This document shows positions 8,822-17,510 of a DNA stretch of 64,000 nucleotides, piece by piece. The stretch spans positions 1-64,000 of the forward strand of contig NCGN01000002.1 of the NCBI GenBank assembly GCA_002281575.1, read 5' to 3'. Position 1 is the stretch's first letter. Each line of letters begins with the position of its first letter. The notes under the pieces are model-generated. The model saw nothing but the letters and a program-made list of their open reading frames with translations, was not told the DNA's origin and did no database searches. This stretch comes from Sphingobacteriia bacterium 28-36-52 (lineage in GTDB: Bacteria; Bacteroidota; Bacteroidia; Chitinophagales; Chitinophagaceae). The translations under genes and the position numbers were made by a program.

Positions 8822-11431
8822 TTATTTCTTGGCAGCTTTTTTTGCTACTTTCTTTGGAGCTGCTTTTTTAGCAACCGCTTTCTTGGTTGCGGCTTTTTTA
8901 GGGGCAGCTTTCTTAGCGGCAGTTTTTTTGGTAAATGCTCCGGGAACTTGCTCTTCTATCAAACGTTTAACTTCGTCCAATTCAATGTTTGCTATGGTTT
9001 CAGGAGTATATTTGTTTCCATCTGCTTGCTTTCCTAGTTTCAACATCTTCTTCTGAAAACGAATAAATGGACCCCATCTTCCATTTTCTATCGCTATTTT
9101 TTCTGCAGGCCATTGTTTAATAAAACGGTTGGCTTCTTTTTCCATTTTCTTCTCAATCAATTCATTAATGTCTTGTTGACTTAATGAATCAAAATTGTAT
9201 GCCCTTGGAATATTGATAAATAGGTCGTTCCATTTAATGAAAGGCCCAAATCTTCCCTTTCCTTTTGTAACGGGGAGTTCATTGTAAAAAGCAACGGGTG
9301 CATCTGCAGCTTGCTTTTCTTTTAGTAATTCAATAGCACGATTCAAATCCATTTCGTGTAGGTCTTCTCCTTTAGGAATAGAAATGAATTGTTCTCCTAA
9401 TTTTATATAAGGTCCAAATCTTCCAATATTCACAGAAAGTTCAGCTCCTTCGTATTCTCCCAATGTTTTAGGCAATGAAAAAAGCTCCATTGCCTCGTCC
9501 ATGGTGATGGTTTCGATGCTTTGAGATTGTTTTAGTTTGGCAAATCGGGCTTTGTCGTTTTCATCACTGGTATCGCCAATTTGAACCATTGGACCATAGC
9601 GCCCCATTCTAGCGATGACTCTTTTTCCTGATACAGGATCAATACCCAATTCTCTTTCGCCTTTGGCGCGCTCTGCATTTTCTAGGGTATGTTCAATGGT
9701 TTCATGAAATGGTTTATAAAAACCATCAATCATATTGCTCCACTTTAATTTGCCTCCAGCAATTTCATCAAACTCGGCTTCAATTTTAGCAGTGAAACCA
9801 AAGTCCATTACTTTATTAAAGTGTTGTTTTAAAAAGTCTGTTACTACCATACCTAAATCGGTAGGGAATAATTTGCTTTTTTCGGCTCCCGTATTTTCTT
9901 GAATAATTTCTTTTTCAATTTGATTGTTGGGAGTAAGTGTTAATATGGCTGCAGCCCTTTTTATTCCTTCTTTATCACGCTTTTCTACATAGTTGCGTTT
10001 CATAATGGTGGAAATAGTGGGAGCGTAGGTAGAAGGACGGCCAATACCCAGTTCTTCCAATTTCTTTACCAGTGAAGCTTCTGTATACCTTGCTGCCGGC
10101 TTAGTAAATTTTTCATTGGCATTCATGTATACAAAATTCAATTGCTCATTTACTTTTATGGGGGGGAGCATACCCTCCGTGCTTTCCTCATCTTCCTCGT
10201 CTTTACCCTCCATGTACACTTTTAAAAATCCATCAAACTGCATCACTTCTCCACTGGCAGTAAGTGTTTCTTTATTGGTGCTTATTTCAATTTTTGCTGT
10301 TGTTTTTTCAAATGCTGCATCACTCATTTGTGAAGCAATGGTTCTTTTCCAAATTAGTTCGTACAATCGCTTACACTCTTCGTCGTCTACGGTATGATTG
10401 CTCATATAAGTTGGACGGATGGCTTCGTGAGCTTCTTGCGCATTTTCATTTTTGTTTTTGAATTTGCGTGGCTGGTGGTATTTGGCACCGTAGCTATGAT
10501 TGATTTCTTTACTGATATCTCCTAAAGCAGTTTCACTCAAAGCAATACTATCCGTACGCATATAAGTAATCTTACCACTTTCGTAAAGCTTCTGTGCAAT
10601 CAACATGGTTTTGCTTACACTATATCCCATTTTACGAGATGCTTCCTGTTGAAGAGTAGAAGTGGTAAAAGGTGCAGCCGGGGTTCTTTTGGCCGGTTTA
10701 ACTTGAATATCTTTTACAATGTAACCTGCATTTTTGCAACTTTCTAAAAATGCTTCTGCTTCTTCAGTTGTGTGCAATCTTCCTGGTCCTTCAGCTTTAA
10801 ACTGAACTGGTTTGCCATTGATATCTGTTGCACTAAAAATGGCTTCAATTTTATAAGAACTTTCCGAAATAAATTGATTGATTTCTCGCTCCCGCTCTAC
10901 AATTAATCTAACTGCAACGCTTTGAACCCTTCCTGCACTTAGGCTTCTTTGCATGCCAATCTTGCGCCATAAAACAGGGCTCAGTTCAAATCCTACCAAA
11001 CGATCTAAAACCCTTCTTGCTTGTTGCGCATTTACCAAGTTCATATTGATGATTCTTGGATTGTCAACTGCTTTTTTAATGGCTGGTGCAGTAATCTCAT
11101 GAAAAACAATTCGTTTGGTCACTGTAGGATCTAGACCCAATACTTCGGCTAAATGCCAACTAATGCTTTCTCCTTCGCGGTCCTCATCCGATGCAAGCCA
11201 TACTTCGTCTGCTTTTTTGGCCATTTGCTTCAGCTCCTTTACCACTCTTTCCTTGTCGTCGGGTACTTTGTACCTTGGTAAATAGTGATTGTTCACATCA
11301 ATGCCCATATCGTCCTTTTCAAGGTCTCTAATATGACCATAGCAGCTTCTCACATCAAAATCCTTACCCAGAATTTTTTCAATGGTTTTTGCTTTTGCGG
11401 GCGACTCAACGATCAATAAATTTTTAGCCAT
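8822..11431 (-). CDS. topA: DNA topoisomerase I
   Basis: An 869-residue type IA topoisomerase that relaxes negative supercoils. The Toprim domain opens with LLIVESPAKAKTIEKILG and carries ASDEDREGE. The active-site Tyr is in ITYMRTDS near residue 290. SAGRVQSVAVRLI and GIGRPSTYAPTI are further family motifs. Instead of Cys-type zinc fingers, the C-terminal region has repeated GRFGPYIK/GRWGPFIR-type modules, as in many non-proteobacterial TopA proteins. The last ~36 residues are almost only Lys and Ala, in a histone-H1-like basic tail. It is monocistronic. Confidence 0.97.
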   Translation of the reverse strand: MAKNLLIVESPAKAKTIEKILGKDFDVRSCYGHIRDLEKDDMGIDVNNHYLPRYKVPDDKERVVKELKQMAKKADEVWLASDEDREGESISWHLAEVLGLDPTVTKRIVFHEITAPAIKKAVDNPRIINMNLVNAQQARRVLDRLVGFELSPVLWRKIGMQRSLSAGRVQSVAVRLIVEREREINQFISESSYKIEAIFSATDINGKPVQFKAEGPGRLHTTEEAEAFLESCKNAGYIVKDIQVKPAKRTPAAPFTTSTLQQEASRKMGYSVSKTMLIAQKLYESGKITYMRTDSIALSETALGDISKEINHSYGAKYHQPRKFKNKNENAQEAHEAIRPTYMSNHTVDDEECKRLYELIWKRTIASQMSDAAFEKTTAKIEISTNKETLTASGEVMQFDGFLKVYMEGKDEEDEESTEGMLPPIKVNEQLNFVYMNANEKFTKPAARYTEASLVKKLEELGIGRPSTYAPTISTIMKRNYVEKRDKEGIKRAAAILTLTPNNQIEKEIIQENTGAEKSKLFPTDLGMVVTDFLKQHFNKVMDFGFTAKIEAEFDEIAGGKLKWSNMIDGFYKPFHETIEHTLENAERAKGERELGIDPVSGKRVIARMGRYGPMVQIGDTSDENDKARFAKLKQSQSIETITMDEAMELFSLPKTLGEYEGAELSVNIGRFGPYIKLGEQFISIPKGEDLHEMDLNRAIELLKEKQAADAPVAFYNELPVTKGKGRFGPFIKWNDLFINIPRAYNFDSLSQQDINELIEKKMEKEANRFIKQWPAEKIAIENGRWGPFIRFQKKMLKLGKQADGNKYTPETIANIELDEVKRLIEEQVPGAFTKKTAAKKAAPKKAATKKAVAKKAAPKKVAKKAAKK

Positions 11432-11506
11432 GTACGAAATCCGGTCTACGGTTTTACTTCAATTATTAAGATCAAATGCATTGCAATATTAGGGGAAACC
11501 GTTAAA

Positions 11507-12391
11507 TCACAAAAAATCTCCCTTTGAGGGGGATTGAATAAAGGCGAGTATTCGGTCTCTTGTACTGGCTTCTTTATACACTTGATTATGGCCTAAACCC
11601 TTGGTAATAAAGAATTCTGTAGAGGATATGGTTTCGGATAATAGGGGTGCTACGTCTTCAAAAGTACAGATGGCATCCGTTTCATCGTGAATCCATAAAA
11701 CCCTTGCATCCAAGTTTCTGATCACCCTTGCTACAGAAAAATAACTGATGGGCTTACCCGCCAAATTGGTTACATATTGGTCAAAAGCTTGCTTAACAGC
11801 AGGTTTAACAGGAATTTGTGTGAATAGATTTTCAATGGCCCTTTTGGTTTCAGTTGCTGGGGCAATTAACACCAATTTTCTTTCTTTCGTATTGGTCATT
11901 GATTCCATGGCTAAAGAAGCAGCCAAGCCACCCATAGAGTGGGCAATAATGCCATATAAGGGTCCAAATTGGGCTTCAATAGCTAAAATGGTGTCTCTAT
12001 ATATAAGTGCATTAATTCTTTTCCCATCACTAATGCCATGCCCAGGAGCATCAAAGGCCAATACTTCAAATCCCTCTTTCTTTAGGGATACAATGTATTG
12101 CTCAAACTTATAAGAGTAGCTGCTGAACCCATGTACAATTAATATTTTTCTGGCTTGCGTTAATTCCGACTTCCACTGAAAGCCCCTAACTGTTATTCCT
12201 CTTACTTCTACCGATACGGGCAGGGATTGGTGAAAAATGGCGGGTATTTTAGGGTTTTTCTTCGATTTAAAAGGGGTACTAAACAAGTCAAAAGCCTCGG
12301 CAGCGGCTTTTTCAGGCGATACCATACCGATGGTTCTAATTTTAGCCTTATAGTATCTCAGCAGAAGGCGCTGACTCAATTTCATCTTCAT
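11507..12391 (-). CDS. Alpha/beta hydrolase
   Basis: From the ATG at 12391 this encodes 294 residues with an alpha/beta-hydrolase fold. Visible are the oxyanion strand ILIVHGFSSYS, the nucleophile elbow AHSMGG, an acid strand ending IHDETDAI, and the catalytic His in KGLGHNQVY near the C-terminus. The strand VLAFDAPGHGIS is typical of lysophospholipase/serine-aminopeptidase-like members. Longer reading from a TTG at 12475 is possible but would run through a promoter-like box. A second ATG at 12385 is equally plausible. Substrate unknown. Confidence 0.85.
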   Translation of the reverse strand: MKMKLSQRLLLRYYKAKIRTIGMVSPEKAAAEAFDLFSTPFKSKKNPKIPAIFHQSLPVSVEVRGITVRGFQWKSELTQARKILIVHGFSSYSYKFEQYIVSLKKEGFEVLAFDAPGHGISDGKRINALIYRDTILAIEAQFGPLYGIIAHSMGGLAASLAMESMTNTKERKLVLIAPATETKRAIENLFTQIPVKPAVKQAFDQYVTNLAGKPISYFSVARVIRNLDARVLWIHDETDAICTFEDVAPLLSETISSTEFFITKGLGHNQVYKEASTRDRILAFIQSPSKGDFL

Positions 12392-12395
12392 CCTG

Positions 12396-12403
12396 CAAAG
12401 GTA
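12396..12403 (-). promoter_or_regulatory. -7 promoter box (TACCTTTG) for the alpha/beta hydrolase gene
   Basis: On the - strand TACCTTTG ends only 4 nt before the ATG at 12391 and 10 nt before the one at 12385. It favours one of those ATGs over the upstream TTG, and suggests a nearly leaderless transcript. Confidence 0.45.
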
Positions 12404-12459
12404 TTTAAATAATATATCTAAACTTTTTAGTAATAAATCGGTTAATAAGACTTTTAAAA

Positions 12460-12467
12460 TACTTTTG
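12460..12467 (+). promoter_or_regulatory. -7 promoter box (TACTTTTG) for fdx
   Basis: A TAnnTTTG match lies 17 nt before the ferredoxin ATG at 12485. It is divergent from the hydrolase promoter; the two boxes sit about 57 bp apart. Confidence 0.5.
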
Positions 12468-12484
12468 CCACCCAAATAGTGATT

Positions 12485-12820
12485 ATGTATACAATTAAAA
12501 TTGATTTTGAACAGAAAGGACTAGAAAACGTAGTCTTGACCAATATTGCGCCCGACCAAAGTTTATTAGAAGTTTGTTTAGACAACGGGATAGAGTTGCA
12601 CCACAATTGTGGAGCTGTTTGTGCTTGTAGTACTTGCCATTTATATGTGAATAGCGGTGCAGCGCATTTAGAAGAGCTTGGAGACAGAGAAGAAGATTTT
12701 ATAGATAGGGCTGTAAATCCTAGAATCAACTCTAGATTAGGCTGTCAATGTGTATTACAAGCAGGATCTGGAGAGGTTAGCATTACATTGCCAGATCAAA
12801 CCCAGTTTTTGGGAGAATAA
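12485..12820 (+). CDS. fdx: [2Fe-2S] ferredoxin, adrenodoxin/Isc type
   Basis: A 111-residue ferredoxin, probably the electron donor for Fe-S cluster assembly. Cluster ligands are Cys42, Cys48 and Cys51 (C-x5-C-x2-C), with the fourth Cys in RLGCQC about 37 residues later. This spacing is the adrenodoxin/Isc Fdx pattern rather than the plant type. An in-frame GTG at 12479 precedes it by two codons, but the ATG is preferred. The next gene, iscX, supports a role in the Isc pathway; iscS/iscU are not in this window. Confidence 0.92.
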   Translation: MYTIKIDFEQKGLENVVLTNIAPDQSLLEVCLDNGIELHHNCGAVCACSTCHLYVNSGAAHLEELGDREEDFIDRAVNPRINSRLGCQCVLQAGSGEVSITLPDQTQFLGE

Positions 12821-12849
12821 CGAATTGATTTAACTTTTAACAAATTACC

Positions 12850-13089
12850 ATGAGCCATTTTGAGCCACCCATTAATTGGAACGACCACGAAGATATTGCG
12901 ATGAAATTATACGAGCGTTTTGGAGACGATTTTACCGAAGCCAAAATATACCGTATTCGTTTTACTGATTTATTAGAGTGGGTTTTAGAAATTCCTAGAT
13001 TTGAAGGAACAAGAGAACAGAGTACGGAAGGTCATTTAGAAATGATTCAAAGTGCTTGGGTATACGAATGGAGAGACAATCAAAAGTAA
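12850..13089 (+). CDS. iscX: Fe-S assembly protein IscX
   Basis: A 79-residue acidic protein matching IscX (YfhJ). It opens with INWNDHEDIAMKLYERFG, then has the TEAKIYRIRFTDL strand-helix and ends with ESAWVYEWRD-like residues (QSAWVYEW). IscX binds IscS and iron and modulates cluster assembly. It lies 29 bp after fdx and 2 bp before the next gene, so the three are likely one transcript. Confidence 0.92.
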   Translation: MSHFEPPINWNDHEDIAMKLYERFGDDFTEAKIYRIRFTDLLEWVLEIPRFEGTREQSTEGHLEMIQSAWVYEWRDNQK

Positions 13090-13091
13090 TT

Positions 13092-13607
13092 ATGCTGGAG
13101 CAATTCAACTATATCAATACATTCATTTTTGACGTTGATGGGGTTTTAACAGACGGCTCATTACTAGTAATGCCGAATGGTTTAATGGCCCGTAGAATGA
13201 ATATTAAAGATGGGTATGCATTGCAGCTAGCGATAAAAAAAGGGTATCAGGTGATTGTTATTTCAGGAGGTAATTCACCCGAAGTAAAAGATAGACTGAA
13301 TAAGCTGGGGGTTCATGCGGTACATATGCAAGTAACCGATAAATTGGGTTTGCTCAAATCAATTTTGAATGAATTGAACGTTGCGCAAAATACTTGTCTA
13401 TTTATGGGCGACGATATACCCGATTTGGAATGCATGAAATGGGTGGGTCTTCCTGTTTGCCCGGCGGATGCAGTTTCAGAAATAAAAGAAATTTCATTGT
13501 ATATTTCTGCAATATCTGGAGGTATGGGCTGTGCAAGAGATGTAATTGAAAAAGTGATGAAATTGAGGGGTGATTGGAATGAGGATTTTACCCTAAGGGC
13601 ACAGTAG
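13092..13607 (+). CDS. KdsC-like HAD phosphatase
   Basis: A 171-residue HAD-superfamily phosphatase resembling KdsC, which dephosphorylates 3-deoxy-manno-octulosonate 8-phosphate for lipopolysaccharide inner-core synthesis. The nucleophile motif FDVDGVLTDG has Asp14 and Asp16; motif II is ISGGNS, the Lys is in VTDKLGLLK, and motif III is MGDDIPDLE. The small size without a large cap fits the C0 subfamily, which works as a tetramer. I use the ATG at 13092; an upstream GTG at 13056 overlaps iscX and is unlikely. Confidence 0.87.
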   Translation: MLEQFNYINTFIFDVDGVLTDGSLLVMPNGLMARRMNIKDGYALQLAIKKGYQVIVISGGNSPEVKDRLNKLGVHAVHMQVTDKLGLLKSILNELNVAQNTCLFMGDDIPDLECMKWVGLPVCPADAVSEIKEISLYISAISGGMGCARDVIEKVMKLRGDWNEDFTLRAQ

Positions 13608-13654
13608 GGTTTATTTTACTAAGACAATATTTAATACCTTTTCAATTCAACCAT

Positions 13655-14599
13655 TTGAAATTAACAGCTGCATTTTTTCGCTTGGTAAGATGGCCCAATT
13701 TGGTGTTCATCATTGTTACCCAATATTTATTTGAATGGTGTATTTATGCTAGGGTTTATCCATTTGAATTTAATGAATCCAACCATTCTCAGTTTTTACT
13801 AATTCTGCTTGCATCGGTATTCATTGCCGCTGCAGGGTATATCATTAATGATTATTTTGACCAAAATATAGACCAGATTAATAAACCCGATAAAATGGTA
13901 GTGAATACCATTATCAATAGAAGATGGGTTATATTTTGGCATATGGTATTGAGTTTAGCTGGATTGTTCTTTACCATGCTGGCCTTGCCAGTTCAATTGT
14001 ATTGGCATTTGGTACTGGGTAATTTATTGGCCATTTTATTGCTGTGGTTTTATTCTACCAATTTTAAAAAACAACTATTGATTGGTAATATCATCATCTC
14101 GTTACTTACAGCATGGGTTATTTTAATTTTATTTTTTGCCAAATTTCCTTTGTTAATTAATGAGCTTTTGGTGGTAGACCATAACAAAGTCAGATTTTTC
14201 AGGCTGTCTATTTTATATGCTTCTTTCGCATTTATTATTTCACTGGTAAGAGAAGTGGTAAAAGACATGGAAGATATAGAAGGTGATCAAAAGTATGGTT
14301 GTAAAACCATGCCCATATTGTGGGGAATTAGAGCCAGTAAAGTTTTTGTTGCAGTGTGGATGGTTGTGTTAATTGCTGCATTAATCATTTTACAAATTTA
14401 TGTTTTAGGGCTAGGGTGGTGGCATAGCGCATTGTACTGTGTTTTATTAATTGTTTTGCCTTTGTTGGTCATATTGAAAAAGTTATATCATGCCAATAGT
14501 TCCAAAGACTATCATACGGTAAGTGCTTGGATTAAATTGGTCATGTTTACCGGAATACTTTCAATGCTTTTCTTTAGATTTTATTCAGCATCAATATGA
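13655..14599 (+). CDS. UbiA-family prenyltransferase
   Basis: A 314-residue polytopic membrane prenyltransferase with about eight hydrophobic helices. Both Asp-rich Mg-diphosphate motifs are present: NDYFDQNIDQINKPDK near residue 66 and REVVKDMEDIEGDQ near residue 200. Family members attach isoprenyl chains to quinone precursors, heme or glycerol phosphate; the NxxD spacing resembles the geranylgeranylglycerol-phosphate transferase-like group common in Bacteroidota. The start is a TTG at 13655, since no ATG fits before the first helix (RLVRWPNLVFIIVTQY). It overlaps maf by 4 bp. Confidence 0.88.
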   Translation: MKLTAAFFRLVRWPNLVFIIVTQYLFEWCIYARVYPFEFNESNHSQFLLILLASVFIAAAGYIINDYFDQNIDQINKPDKMVVNTIINRRWVIFWHMVLSLAGLFFTMLALPVQLYWHLVLGNLLAILLLWFYSTNFKKQLLIGNIIISLLTAWVILILFFAKFPLLINELLVVDHNKVRFFRLSILYASFAFIISLVREVVKDMEDIEGDQKYGCKTMPILWGIRASKVFVAVWMVVLIAALIILQIYVLGLGWWHSALYCVLLIVLPLLVILKKLYHANSSKDYHTVSAWIKLVMFTGILSMLFFRFYSASI

Positions 14600-15195
14600 T
14601 AAAAACACCCGTTATACTTGCCTCTCAAAGCCCTAGAAGAAAAACTTTATTAGAATGGGCCGAAGTGCCTTTTAGGGTGGTTGTAGAATCTACCGATGAA
14701 AGTTTTGATGCCAATATGGAAGCAGAAAAAATTCCCATCCATATTGCAAAAGCTAAAGCAATTGCAGTAAAAAACAAATTGGTTGCTGCTGAAGAAAAAG
14801 TGAACAATATTATTTTTTTAGCAGCCGATACGGTTGTGGTTTTAGAGAAAGAGATTATTAATAAGCCTGCAAATAGAGAAGAAGCCATTGCTATGCTACA
14901 AAAATTGTCGGGCAAAAATCATCGGGTTATAACAGGAGTAGTCATTTTATTAAATGAAATAGAAGTGGCTTTTTCAGAAACTACCCATGTACAATTTCAT
15001 CCATTAACCTTGCAGCAGATTGAATATTATGTAGACCAATATAAACCCTACGACAAAGCAGGGGCATATGCCATACAGGAATGGATAGGCGTAATTGGAA
15101 TTGCCTCCATTACGGGCGACTTTTACAATGTAATGGGACTTCCAGTGAGTAGGGTGGTAAAAGAATTAACCACCCTGGATCTAGTAGCAAATTAG
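14596..15195 (+). CDS. maf: Maf-like nucleoside triphosphate pyrophosphatase
   Basis: A 199-residue house-cleaning enzyme that hydrolyses non-canonical or modified nucleoside triphosphates. It carries the N-terminal ILASQSPRRKTLL phosphate-binding motif, LAADTVV, the KLSGKNHRVITGV motif and CxxP-free KAGAYAIQEW near the catalytic centre. Its start overlaps the UbiA stop (ATGA). The order KdsC-like, UbiA, Maf reads as one operon. Confidence 0.93.
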   Translation: MIKTPVILASQSPRRKTLLEWAEVPFRVVVESTDESFDANMEAEKIPIHIAKAKAIAVKNKLVAAEEKVNNIIFLAADTVVVLEKEIINKPANREEAIAMLQKLSGKNHRVITGVVILLNEIEVAFSETTHVQFHPLTLQQIEYYVDQYKPYDKAGAYAIQEWIGVIGIASITGDFYNVMGLPVSRVVKELTTLDLVAN

Positions 15196-15250
15196 TTACG
15201 CCATTCAACTGACTGATATTGGGCAGCAAATAGGGTTTTACCAGTATCTT

Positions 15251-15661
15251 TTACCAAATAAACTGCAGGTCTAGCTCTACGTCTGGATGTAATGTTCTTT
15301 CTACCGGGCAAGTTCTTGCAGTATTTTCGAGTATGGCTTTTTCTTTGTCGCTTAAATGTTTAAGTGATTCAGGAAATTGAATATGAACAACGATTTTACC
15401 GATTCTTCTAGGGTCACTGTACATGACTTTAGTAACGTCGGCCTTAGTGCCATCTAGTACAATATTATCCATGGATTGGGCTTTAATGCCCATTGTGGTG
15501 ATCATACAAGAGGCCAATGCGGTTGCTACTAAGTCGGTTGGAGAAAACCTTTCGCCCTTTCCCTTGTTATCGGTAGGTGCGTCGGTTTCAATAGCAGATC
15601 CGCTTTGTAAATGTGTAGCTGTGGTTCTAAGGTCGCTGGTATAAATAATTTGTGAAGTCAT
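15251..15661 (-). CDS. OsmC/Ohr-family peroxiredoxin-like protein
   Basis: A 136-residue OsmC-fold protein, probably a thiol-dependent reducer of organic hydroperoxides. The first redox Cys is in ALASCMITTMG and the second in RTCPVERTL. The GERFSPTDLVATALASC strand-helix is characteristic. It converges on maf and is divergent from the envelope-protein gene, with a 39-bp gap between the two starts. Whether it is Ohr, OsmC or a YhfA-like member is not resolved. Confidence 0.88.
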   Translation of the reverse strand: MTSQIIYTSDLRTTATHLQSGSAIETDAPTDNKGKGERFSPTDLVATALASCMITTMGIKAQSMDNIVLDGTKADVTKVMYSDPRRIGKIVVHIQFPESLKHLSDKEKAILENTARTCPVERTLHPDVELDLQFIW

Positions 15662-15700
15662 TGCATCAATTTTGCTTTAAATTTACCTATAACAAACCAA

Positions 15701-16531
15701 ATGGAAGTGAAGAAACTATTTTTTGTGGTTTTCCTAATGTCAGGAACAGGATTAATGGCTCAGAAAAAACAACCTTCTGAATCTGCTATGCAGCGTGCGC
15801 AAAAGAAAGAAGAGCGCAGAGAAAAAATAAATCAACTCATTAAACAAGAAGAAGAAGGTGCGCTAATTTTTAATAAGCAAAATGCATTCAGCATTAATTT
15901 AAACACCGATGGATGGGGGGTGAAATTTGAAAAAGGAAAATATAAAACCATTACCAGTACTAATTTGATGTGGCTAGAATTTGGCGAAAGAAAACATCCC
16001 AAAGAAGAGCGCATTCCCACATTGTCTTCTTCAGGCGGCTTTATTTTAATATCCAATTATATCTATGGAAAGCAGAATAACTTTTATTACCTCAACCTCG
16101 GTTTTGGGCAGCAAAAATTAATTGGAGGCAAGGGTAATAAAAATGGTATTGCTGTTTCAGCTATTTATGGCGGCGGTATTACTGCGGGATTATTAAAGCC
16201 CTATTATTTAGAAGTTCAGAACCAACAAACTGGCTTGAGAGAGGAAATTAAATACGATGGTACCAATGAAGCGCTTTTTTTAGACCCAAGTGCTATTTTA
16301 GGCAAAGGGGGGCTATTTAAAGGATTTGGTGAAATGAAAGTTGTACCTGGGGCTCATGCTAAGCTGGCATTGCGATTTGATTATGGCAGATACAATGAAT
16401 TGTTATCCGCTATTGAAGTGGGTGTAAATGCTTCCTTTTATTCACAGAAAATGCCCATTATTTTACTAAATAAGGAAAAAAACTTCTTCTTTAATGCTTA
16501 CGCCGCATTCACTTTCGGTAGAAGAAAGTAG
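15701..16531 (+). CDS. Exported protein, possibly an outer-membrane barrel
   Basis: No named family recognised. A 276-residue protein with a signal peptide (residues 1-20, LFFVVFLMSGTGLMA before QKKQ), then a charged helical stretch rich in Lys and Glu (residues 25-50). The rest alternates short hydrophobic and polar strands (AFSINLNTDGWGVKFEKGKY, FYYLNLGFGQQKL, AKLALRFDYG), and it ends with AYAAFTFGRRK, with aromatic residues near the C-terminus. That pattern fits a small beta-barrel in the outer membrane. It precedes lipA by 31 bp but lipA has its own promoter-like box. Confidence 0.65.
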   Translation: MEVKKLFFVVFLMSGTGLMAQKKQPSESAMQRAQKKEERREKINQLIKQEEEGALIFNKQNAFSINLNTDGWGVKFEKGKYKTITSTNLMWLEFGERKHPKEERIPTLSSSGGFILISNYIYGKQNNFYYLNLGFGQQKLIGGKGNKNGIAVSAIYGGGITAGLLKPYYLEVQNQQTGLREEIKYDGTNEALFLDPSAILGKGGLFKGFGEMKVVPGAHAKLALRFDYGRYNELLSAIEVGVNASFYSQKMPIILLNKEKNFFFNAYAAFTFGRRK

Positions 16532-16532
16532 T

Positions 16533-16540
16533 TAATTTTG
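16533..16540 (+). promoter_or_regulatory. -7 promoter box (TAATTTTG) for lipA
   Basis: TAATTTTG matches TAnnTTTG and ends 22 nt before the lipA ATG, inside the 31-bp gap after the upstream gene. No clear -33 TTG. Confidence 0.45.
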
Positions 16541-16562
16541 TGCCCAATTATATTTCTAGAGC

Positions 16563-17510
16563 ATGCAAGAATTACCTGTAGTACCTAAAATGCCTATCGA
16601 TACCATCGTTACAGCTGACGCGCCTTTGAAAAAGCCCAATTGGTTGCGTGTAAAACTTCCCATTGGAGAAAGTTACAAGCACGTAAGAGGGTTAGTAGAT
16701 ACCCATAAGTTACATACTATTTGTGAAAGTGGCAATTGCCCTAATATGGGCGAGTGCTGGGGAGAAGGAACGGCTACATTTATGATTCTCGGAAATATTT
16801 GTACGCGAAGCTGTGGGTTTTGTGCGGTGGCAACGGGTAGACCTTTGGCAGTTGATTTTGATGAGCCACAAAGAGTAGCAGAAGCCATTCACTTAATGAA
16901 AGTAAAACATGCAGTCATTACTAGTGTAGACCGAGACGAATTGAAAGATGGGGGTTCTATTATTTGGTACAATACCATCAAAGCAGTAAAAACATTAAAT
17001 CCTACCACTACATTAGAAACGTTGATTCCCGATTTCAGGGGATTTAAAGACCAAATACAACGTATTATTGAAGCTGCTCCTGAAGTAGTGAGTCATAATA
17101 TGGAAACAGTAGAACGCATTACCAAGCAAGTAAGAATTCAAGCAAAATACAGGCGTAGTTTAGAAGTGTTAGAAACCTTGAAAAAAGGGGGCATGAGAAC
17201 TAAAACGGGTATGATGCTTGGCTTGGGTGAAACCAAGGAAGAAATTATTCAGTCAATGAAAGACTTGGTTGCCGTAGGCACCGATGTACTTACTTTGGGC
17301 CAGTATTTACAACCTACTAAAAAGCATTTACCCGTTCAGCGATTTGTACATCCAGATGAGTTTGCAGAACTAAGAGAAATAGGCTACAGCATTGGATTTG
17401 ATTATGTAGAAAGTGGTCCTTTAGTTAGATCTTCTTATCATAGCGAAAAGCATGTGATTCCTGGTTATGGAGTAAACAAATGGAAGATGGAAAAACAATT
17501 ACATGCATAA
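16563..17510 (+). CDS. lipA: Lipoyl synthase
   Basis: A 315-residue radical SAM enzyme that inserts two sulfurs into octanoyl groups on lipoyl domains. The auxiliary cluster is bound by Cys54, Cys59 and Cys65 ([12 protein letters not shown]). The radical SAM cluster is bound by Cys80, Cys84 and Cys87 (CTRSCGFC). The C-terminal [11 protein letters not shown] supplies the serine ligand of the auxiliary cluster. Length and motif order are canonical. Its last 8 bp overlap the next gene. Confidence 0.97.
   Translation: MQELPVVPKMPIDTIVTADAPLKKPNWLRVKLPIGESYKHVRGLVDTHKLHTICESGNCPNMGECWGEGTATFMILGNICTRSCGFCAVATGRPLAVDFDEPQRVAEAIHLMKVKHAVITSVDRDELKDGGSIIWYNTIKAVKTLNPTTTLETLIPDFRGFKDQIQRIIEAAPEVVSHNMETVERITKQVRIQAKYRRSLEVLETLKKGGMRTKTGMMLGLGETKEEIIQSMKDLVAVGTDVLTLGQYLQPTKKHLPVQRFVHPDEFAELREIGYSIGFDYVESGPLVRSSYHSEKHVIPGYGVNKWKMEKQLHA

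Noticed and set aside
8798..9056. Two + strand frames rich in Phe, Ser and Ala opposite the topA 3' end
   Set aside because: They are antisense to the Lys/Ala-rich repeat of topA, which keeps all frames open by composition.
12392..12475. TTG at 12475 as start of the alpha/beta hydrolase
   Set aside because: The extension runs across a promoter-like box and into the divergent fdx promoter region; an ATG pair at 12391/12385 fits better.
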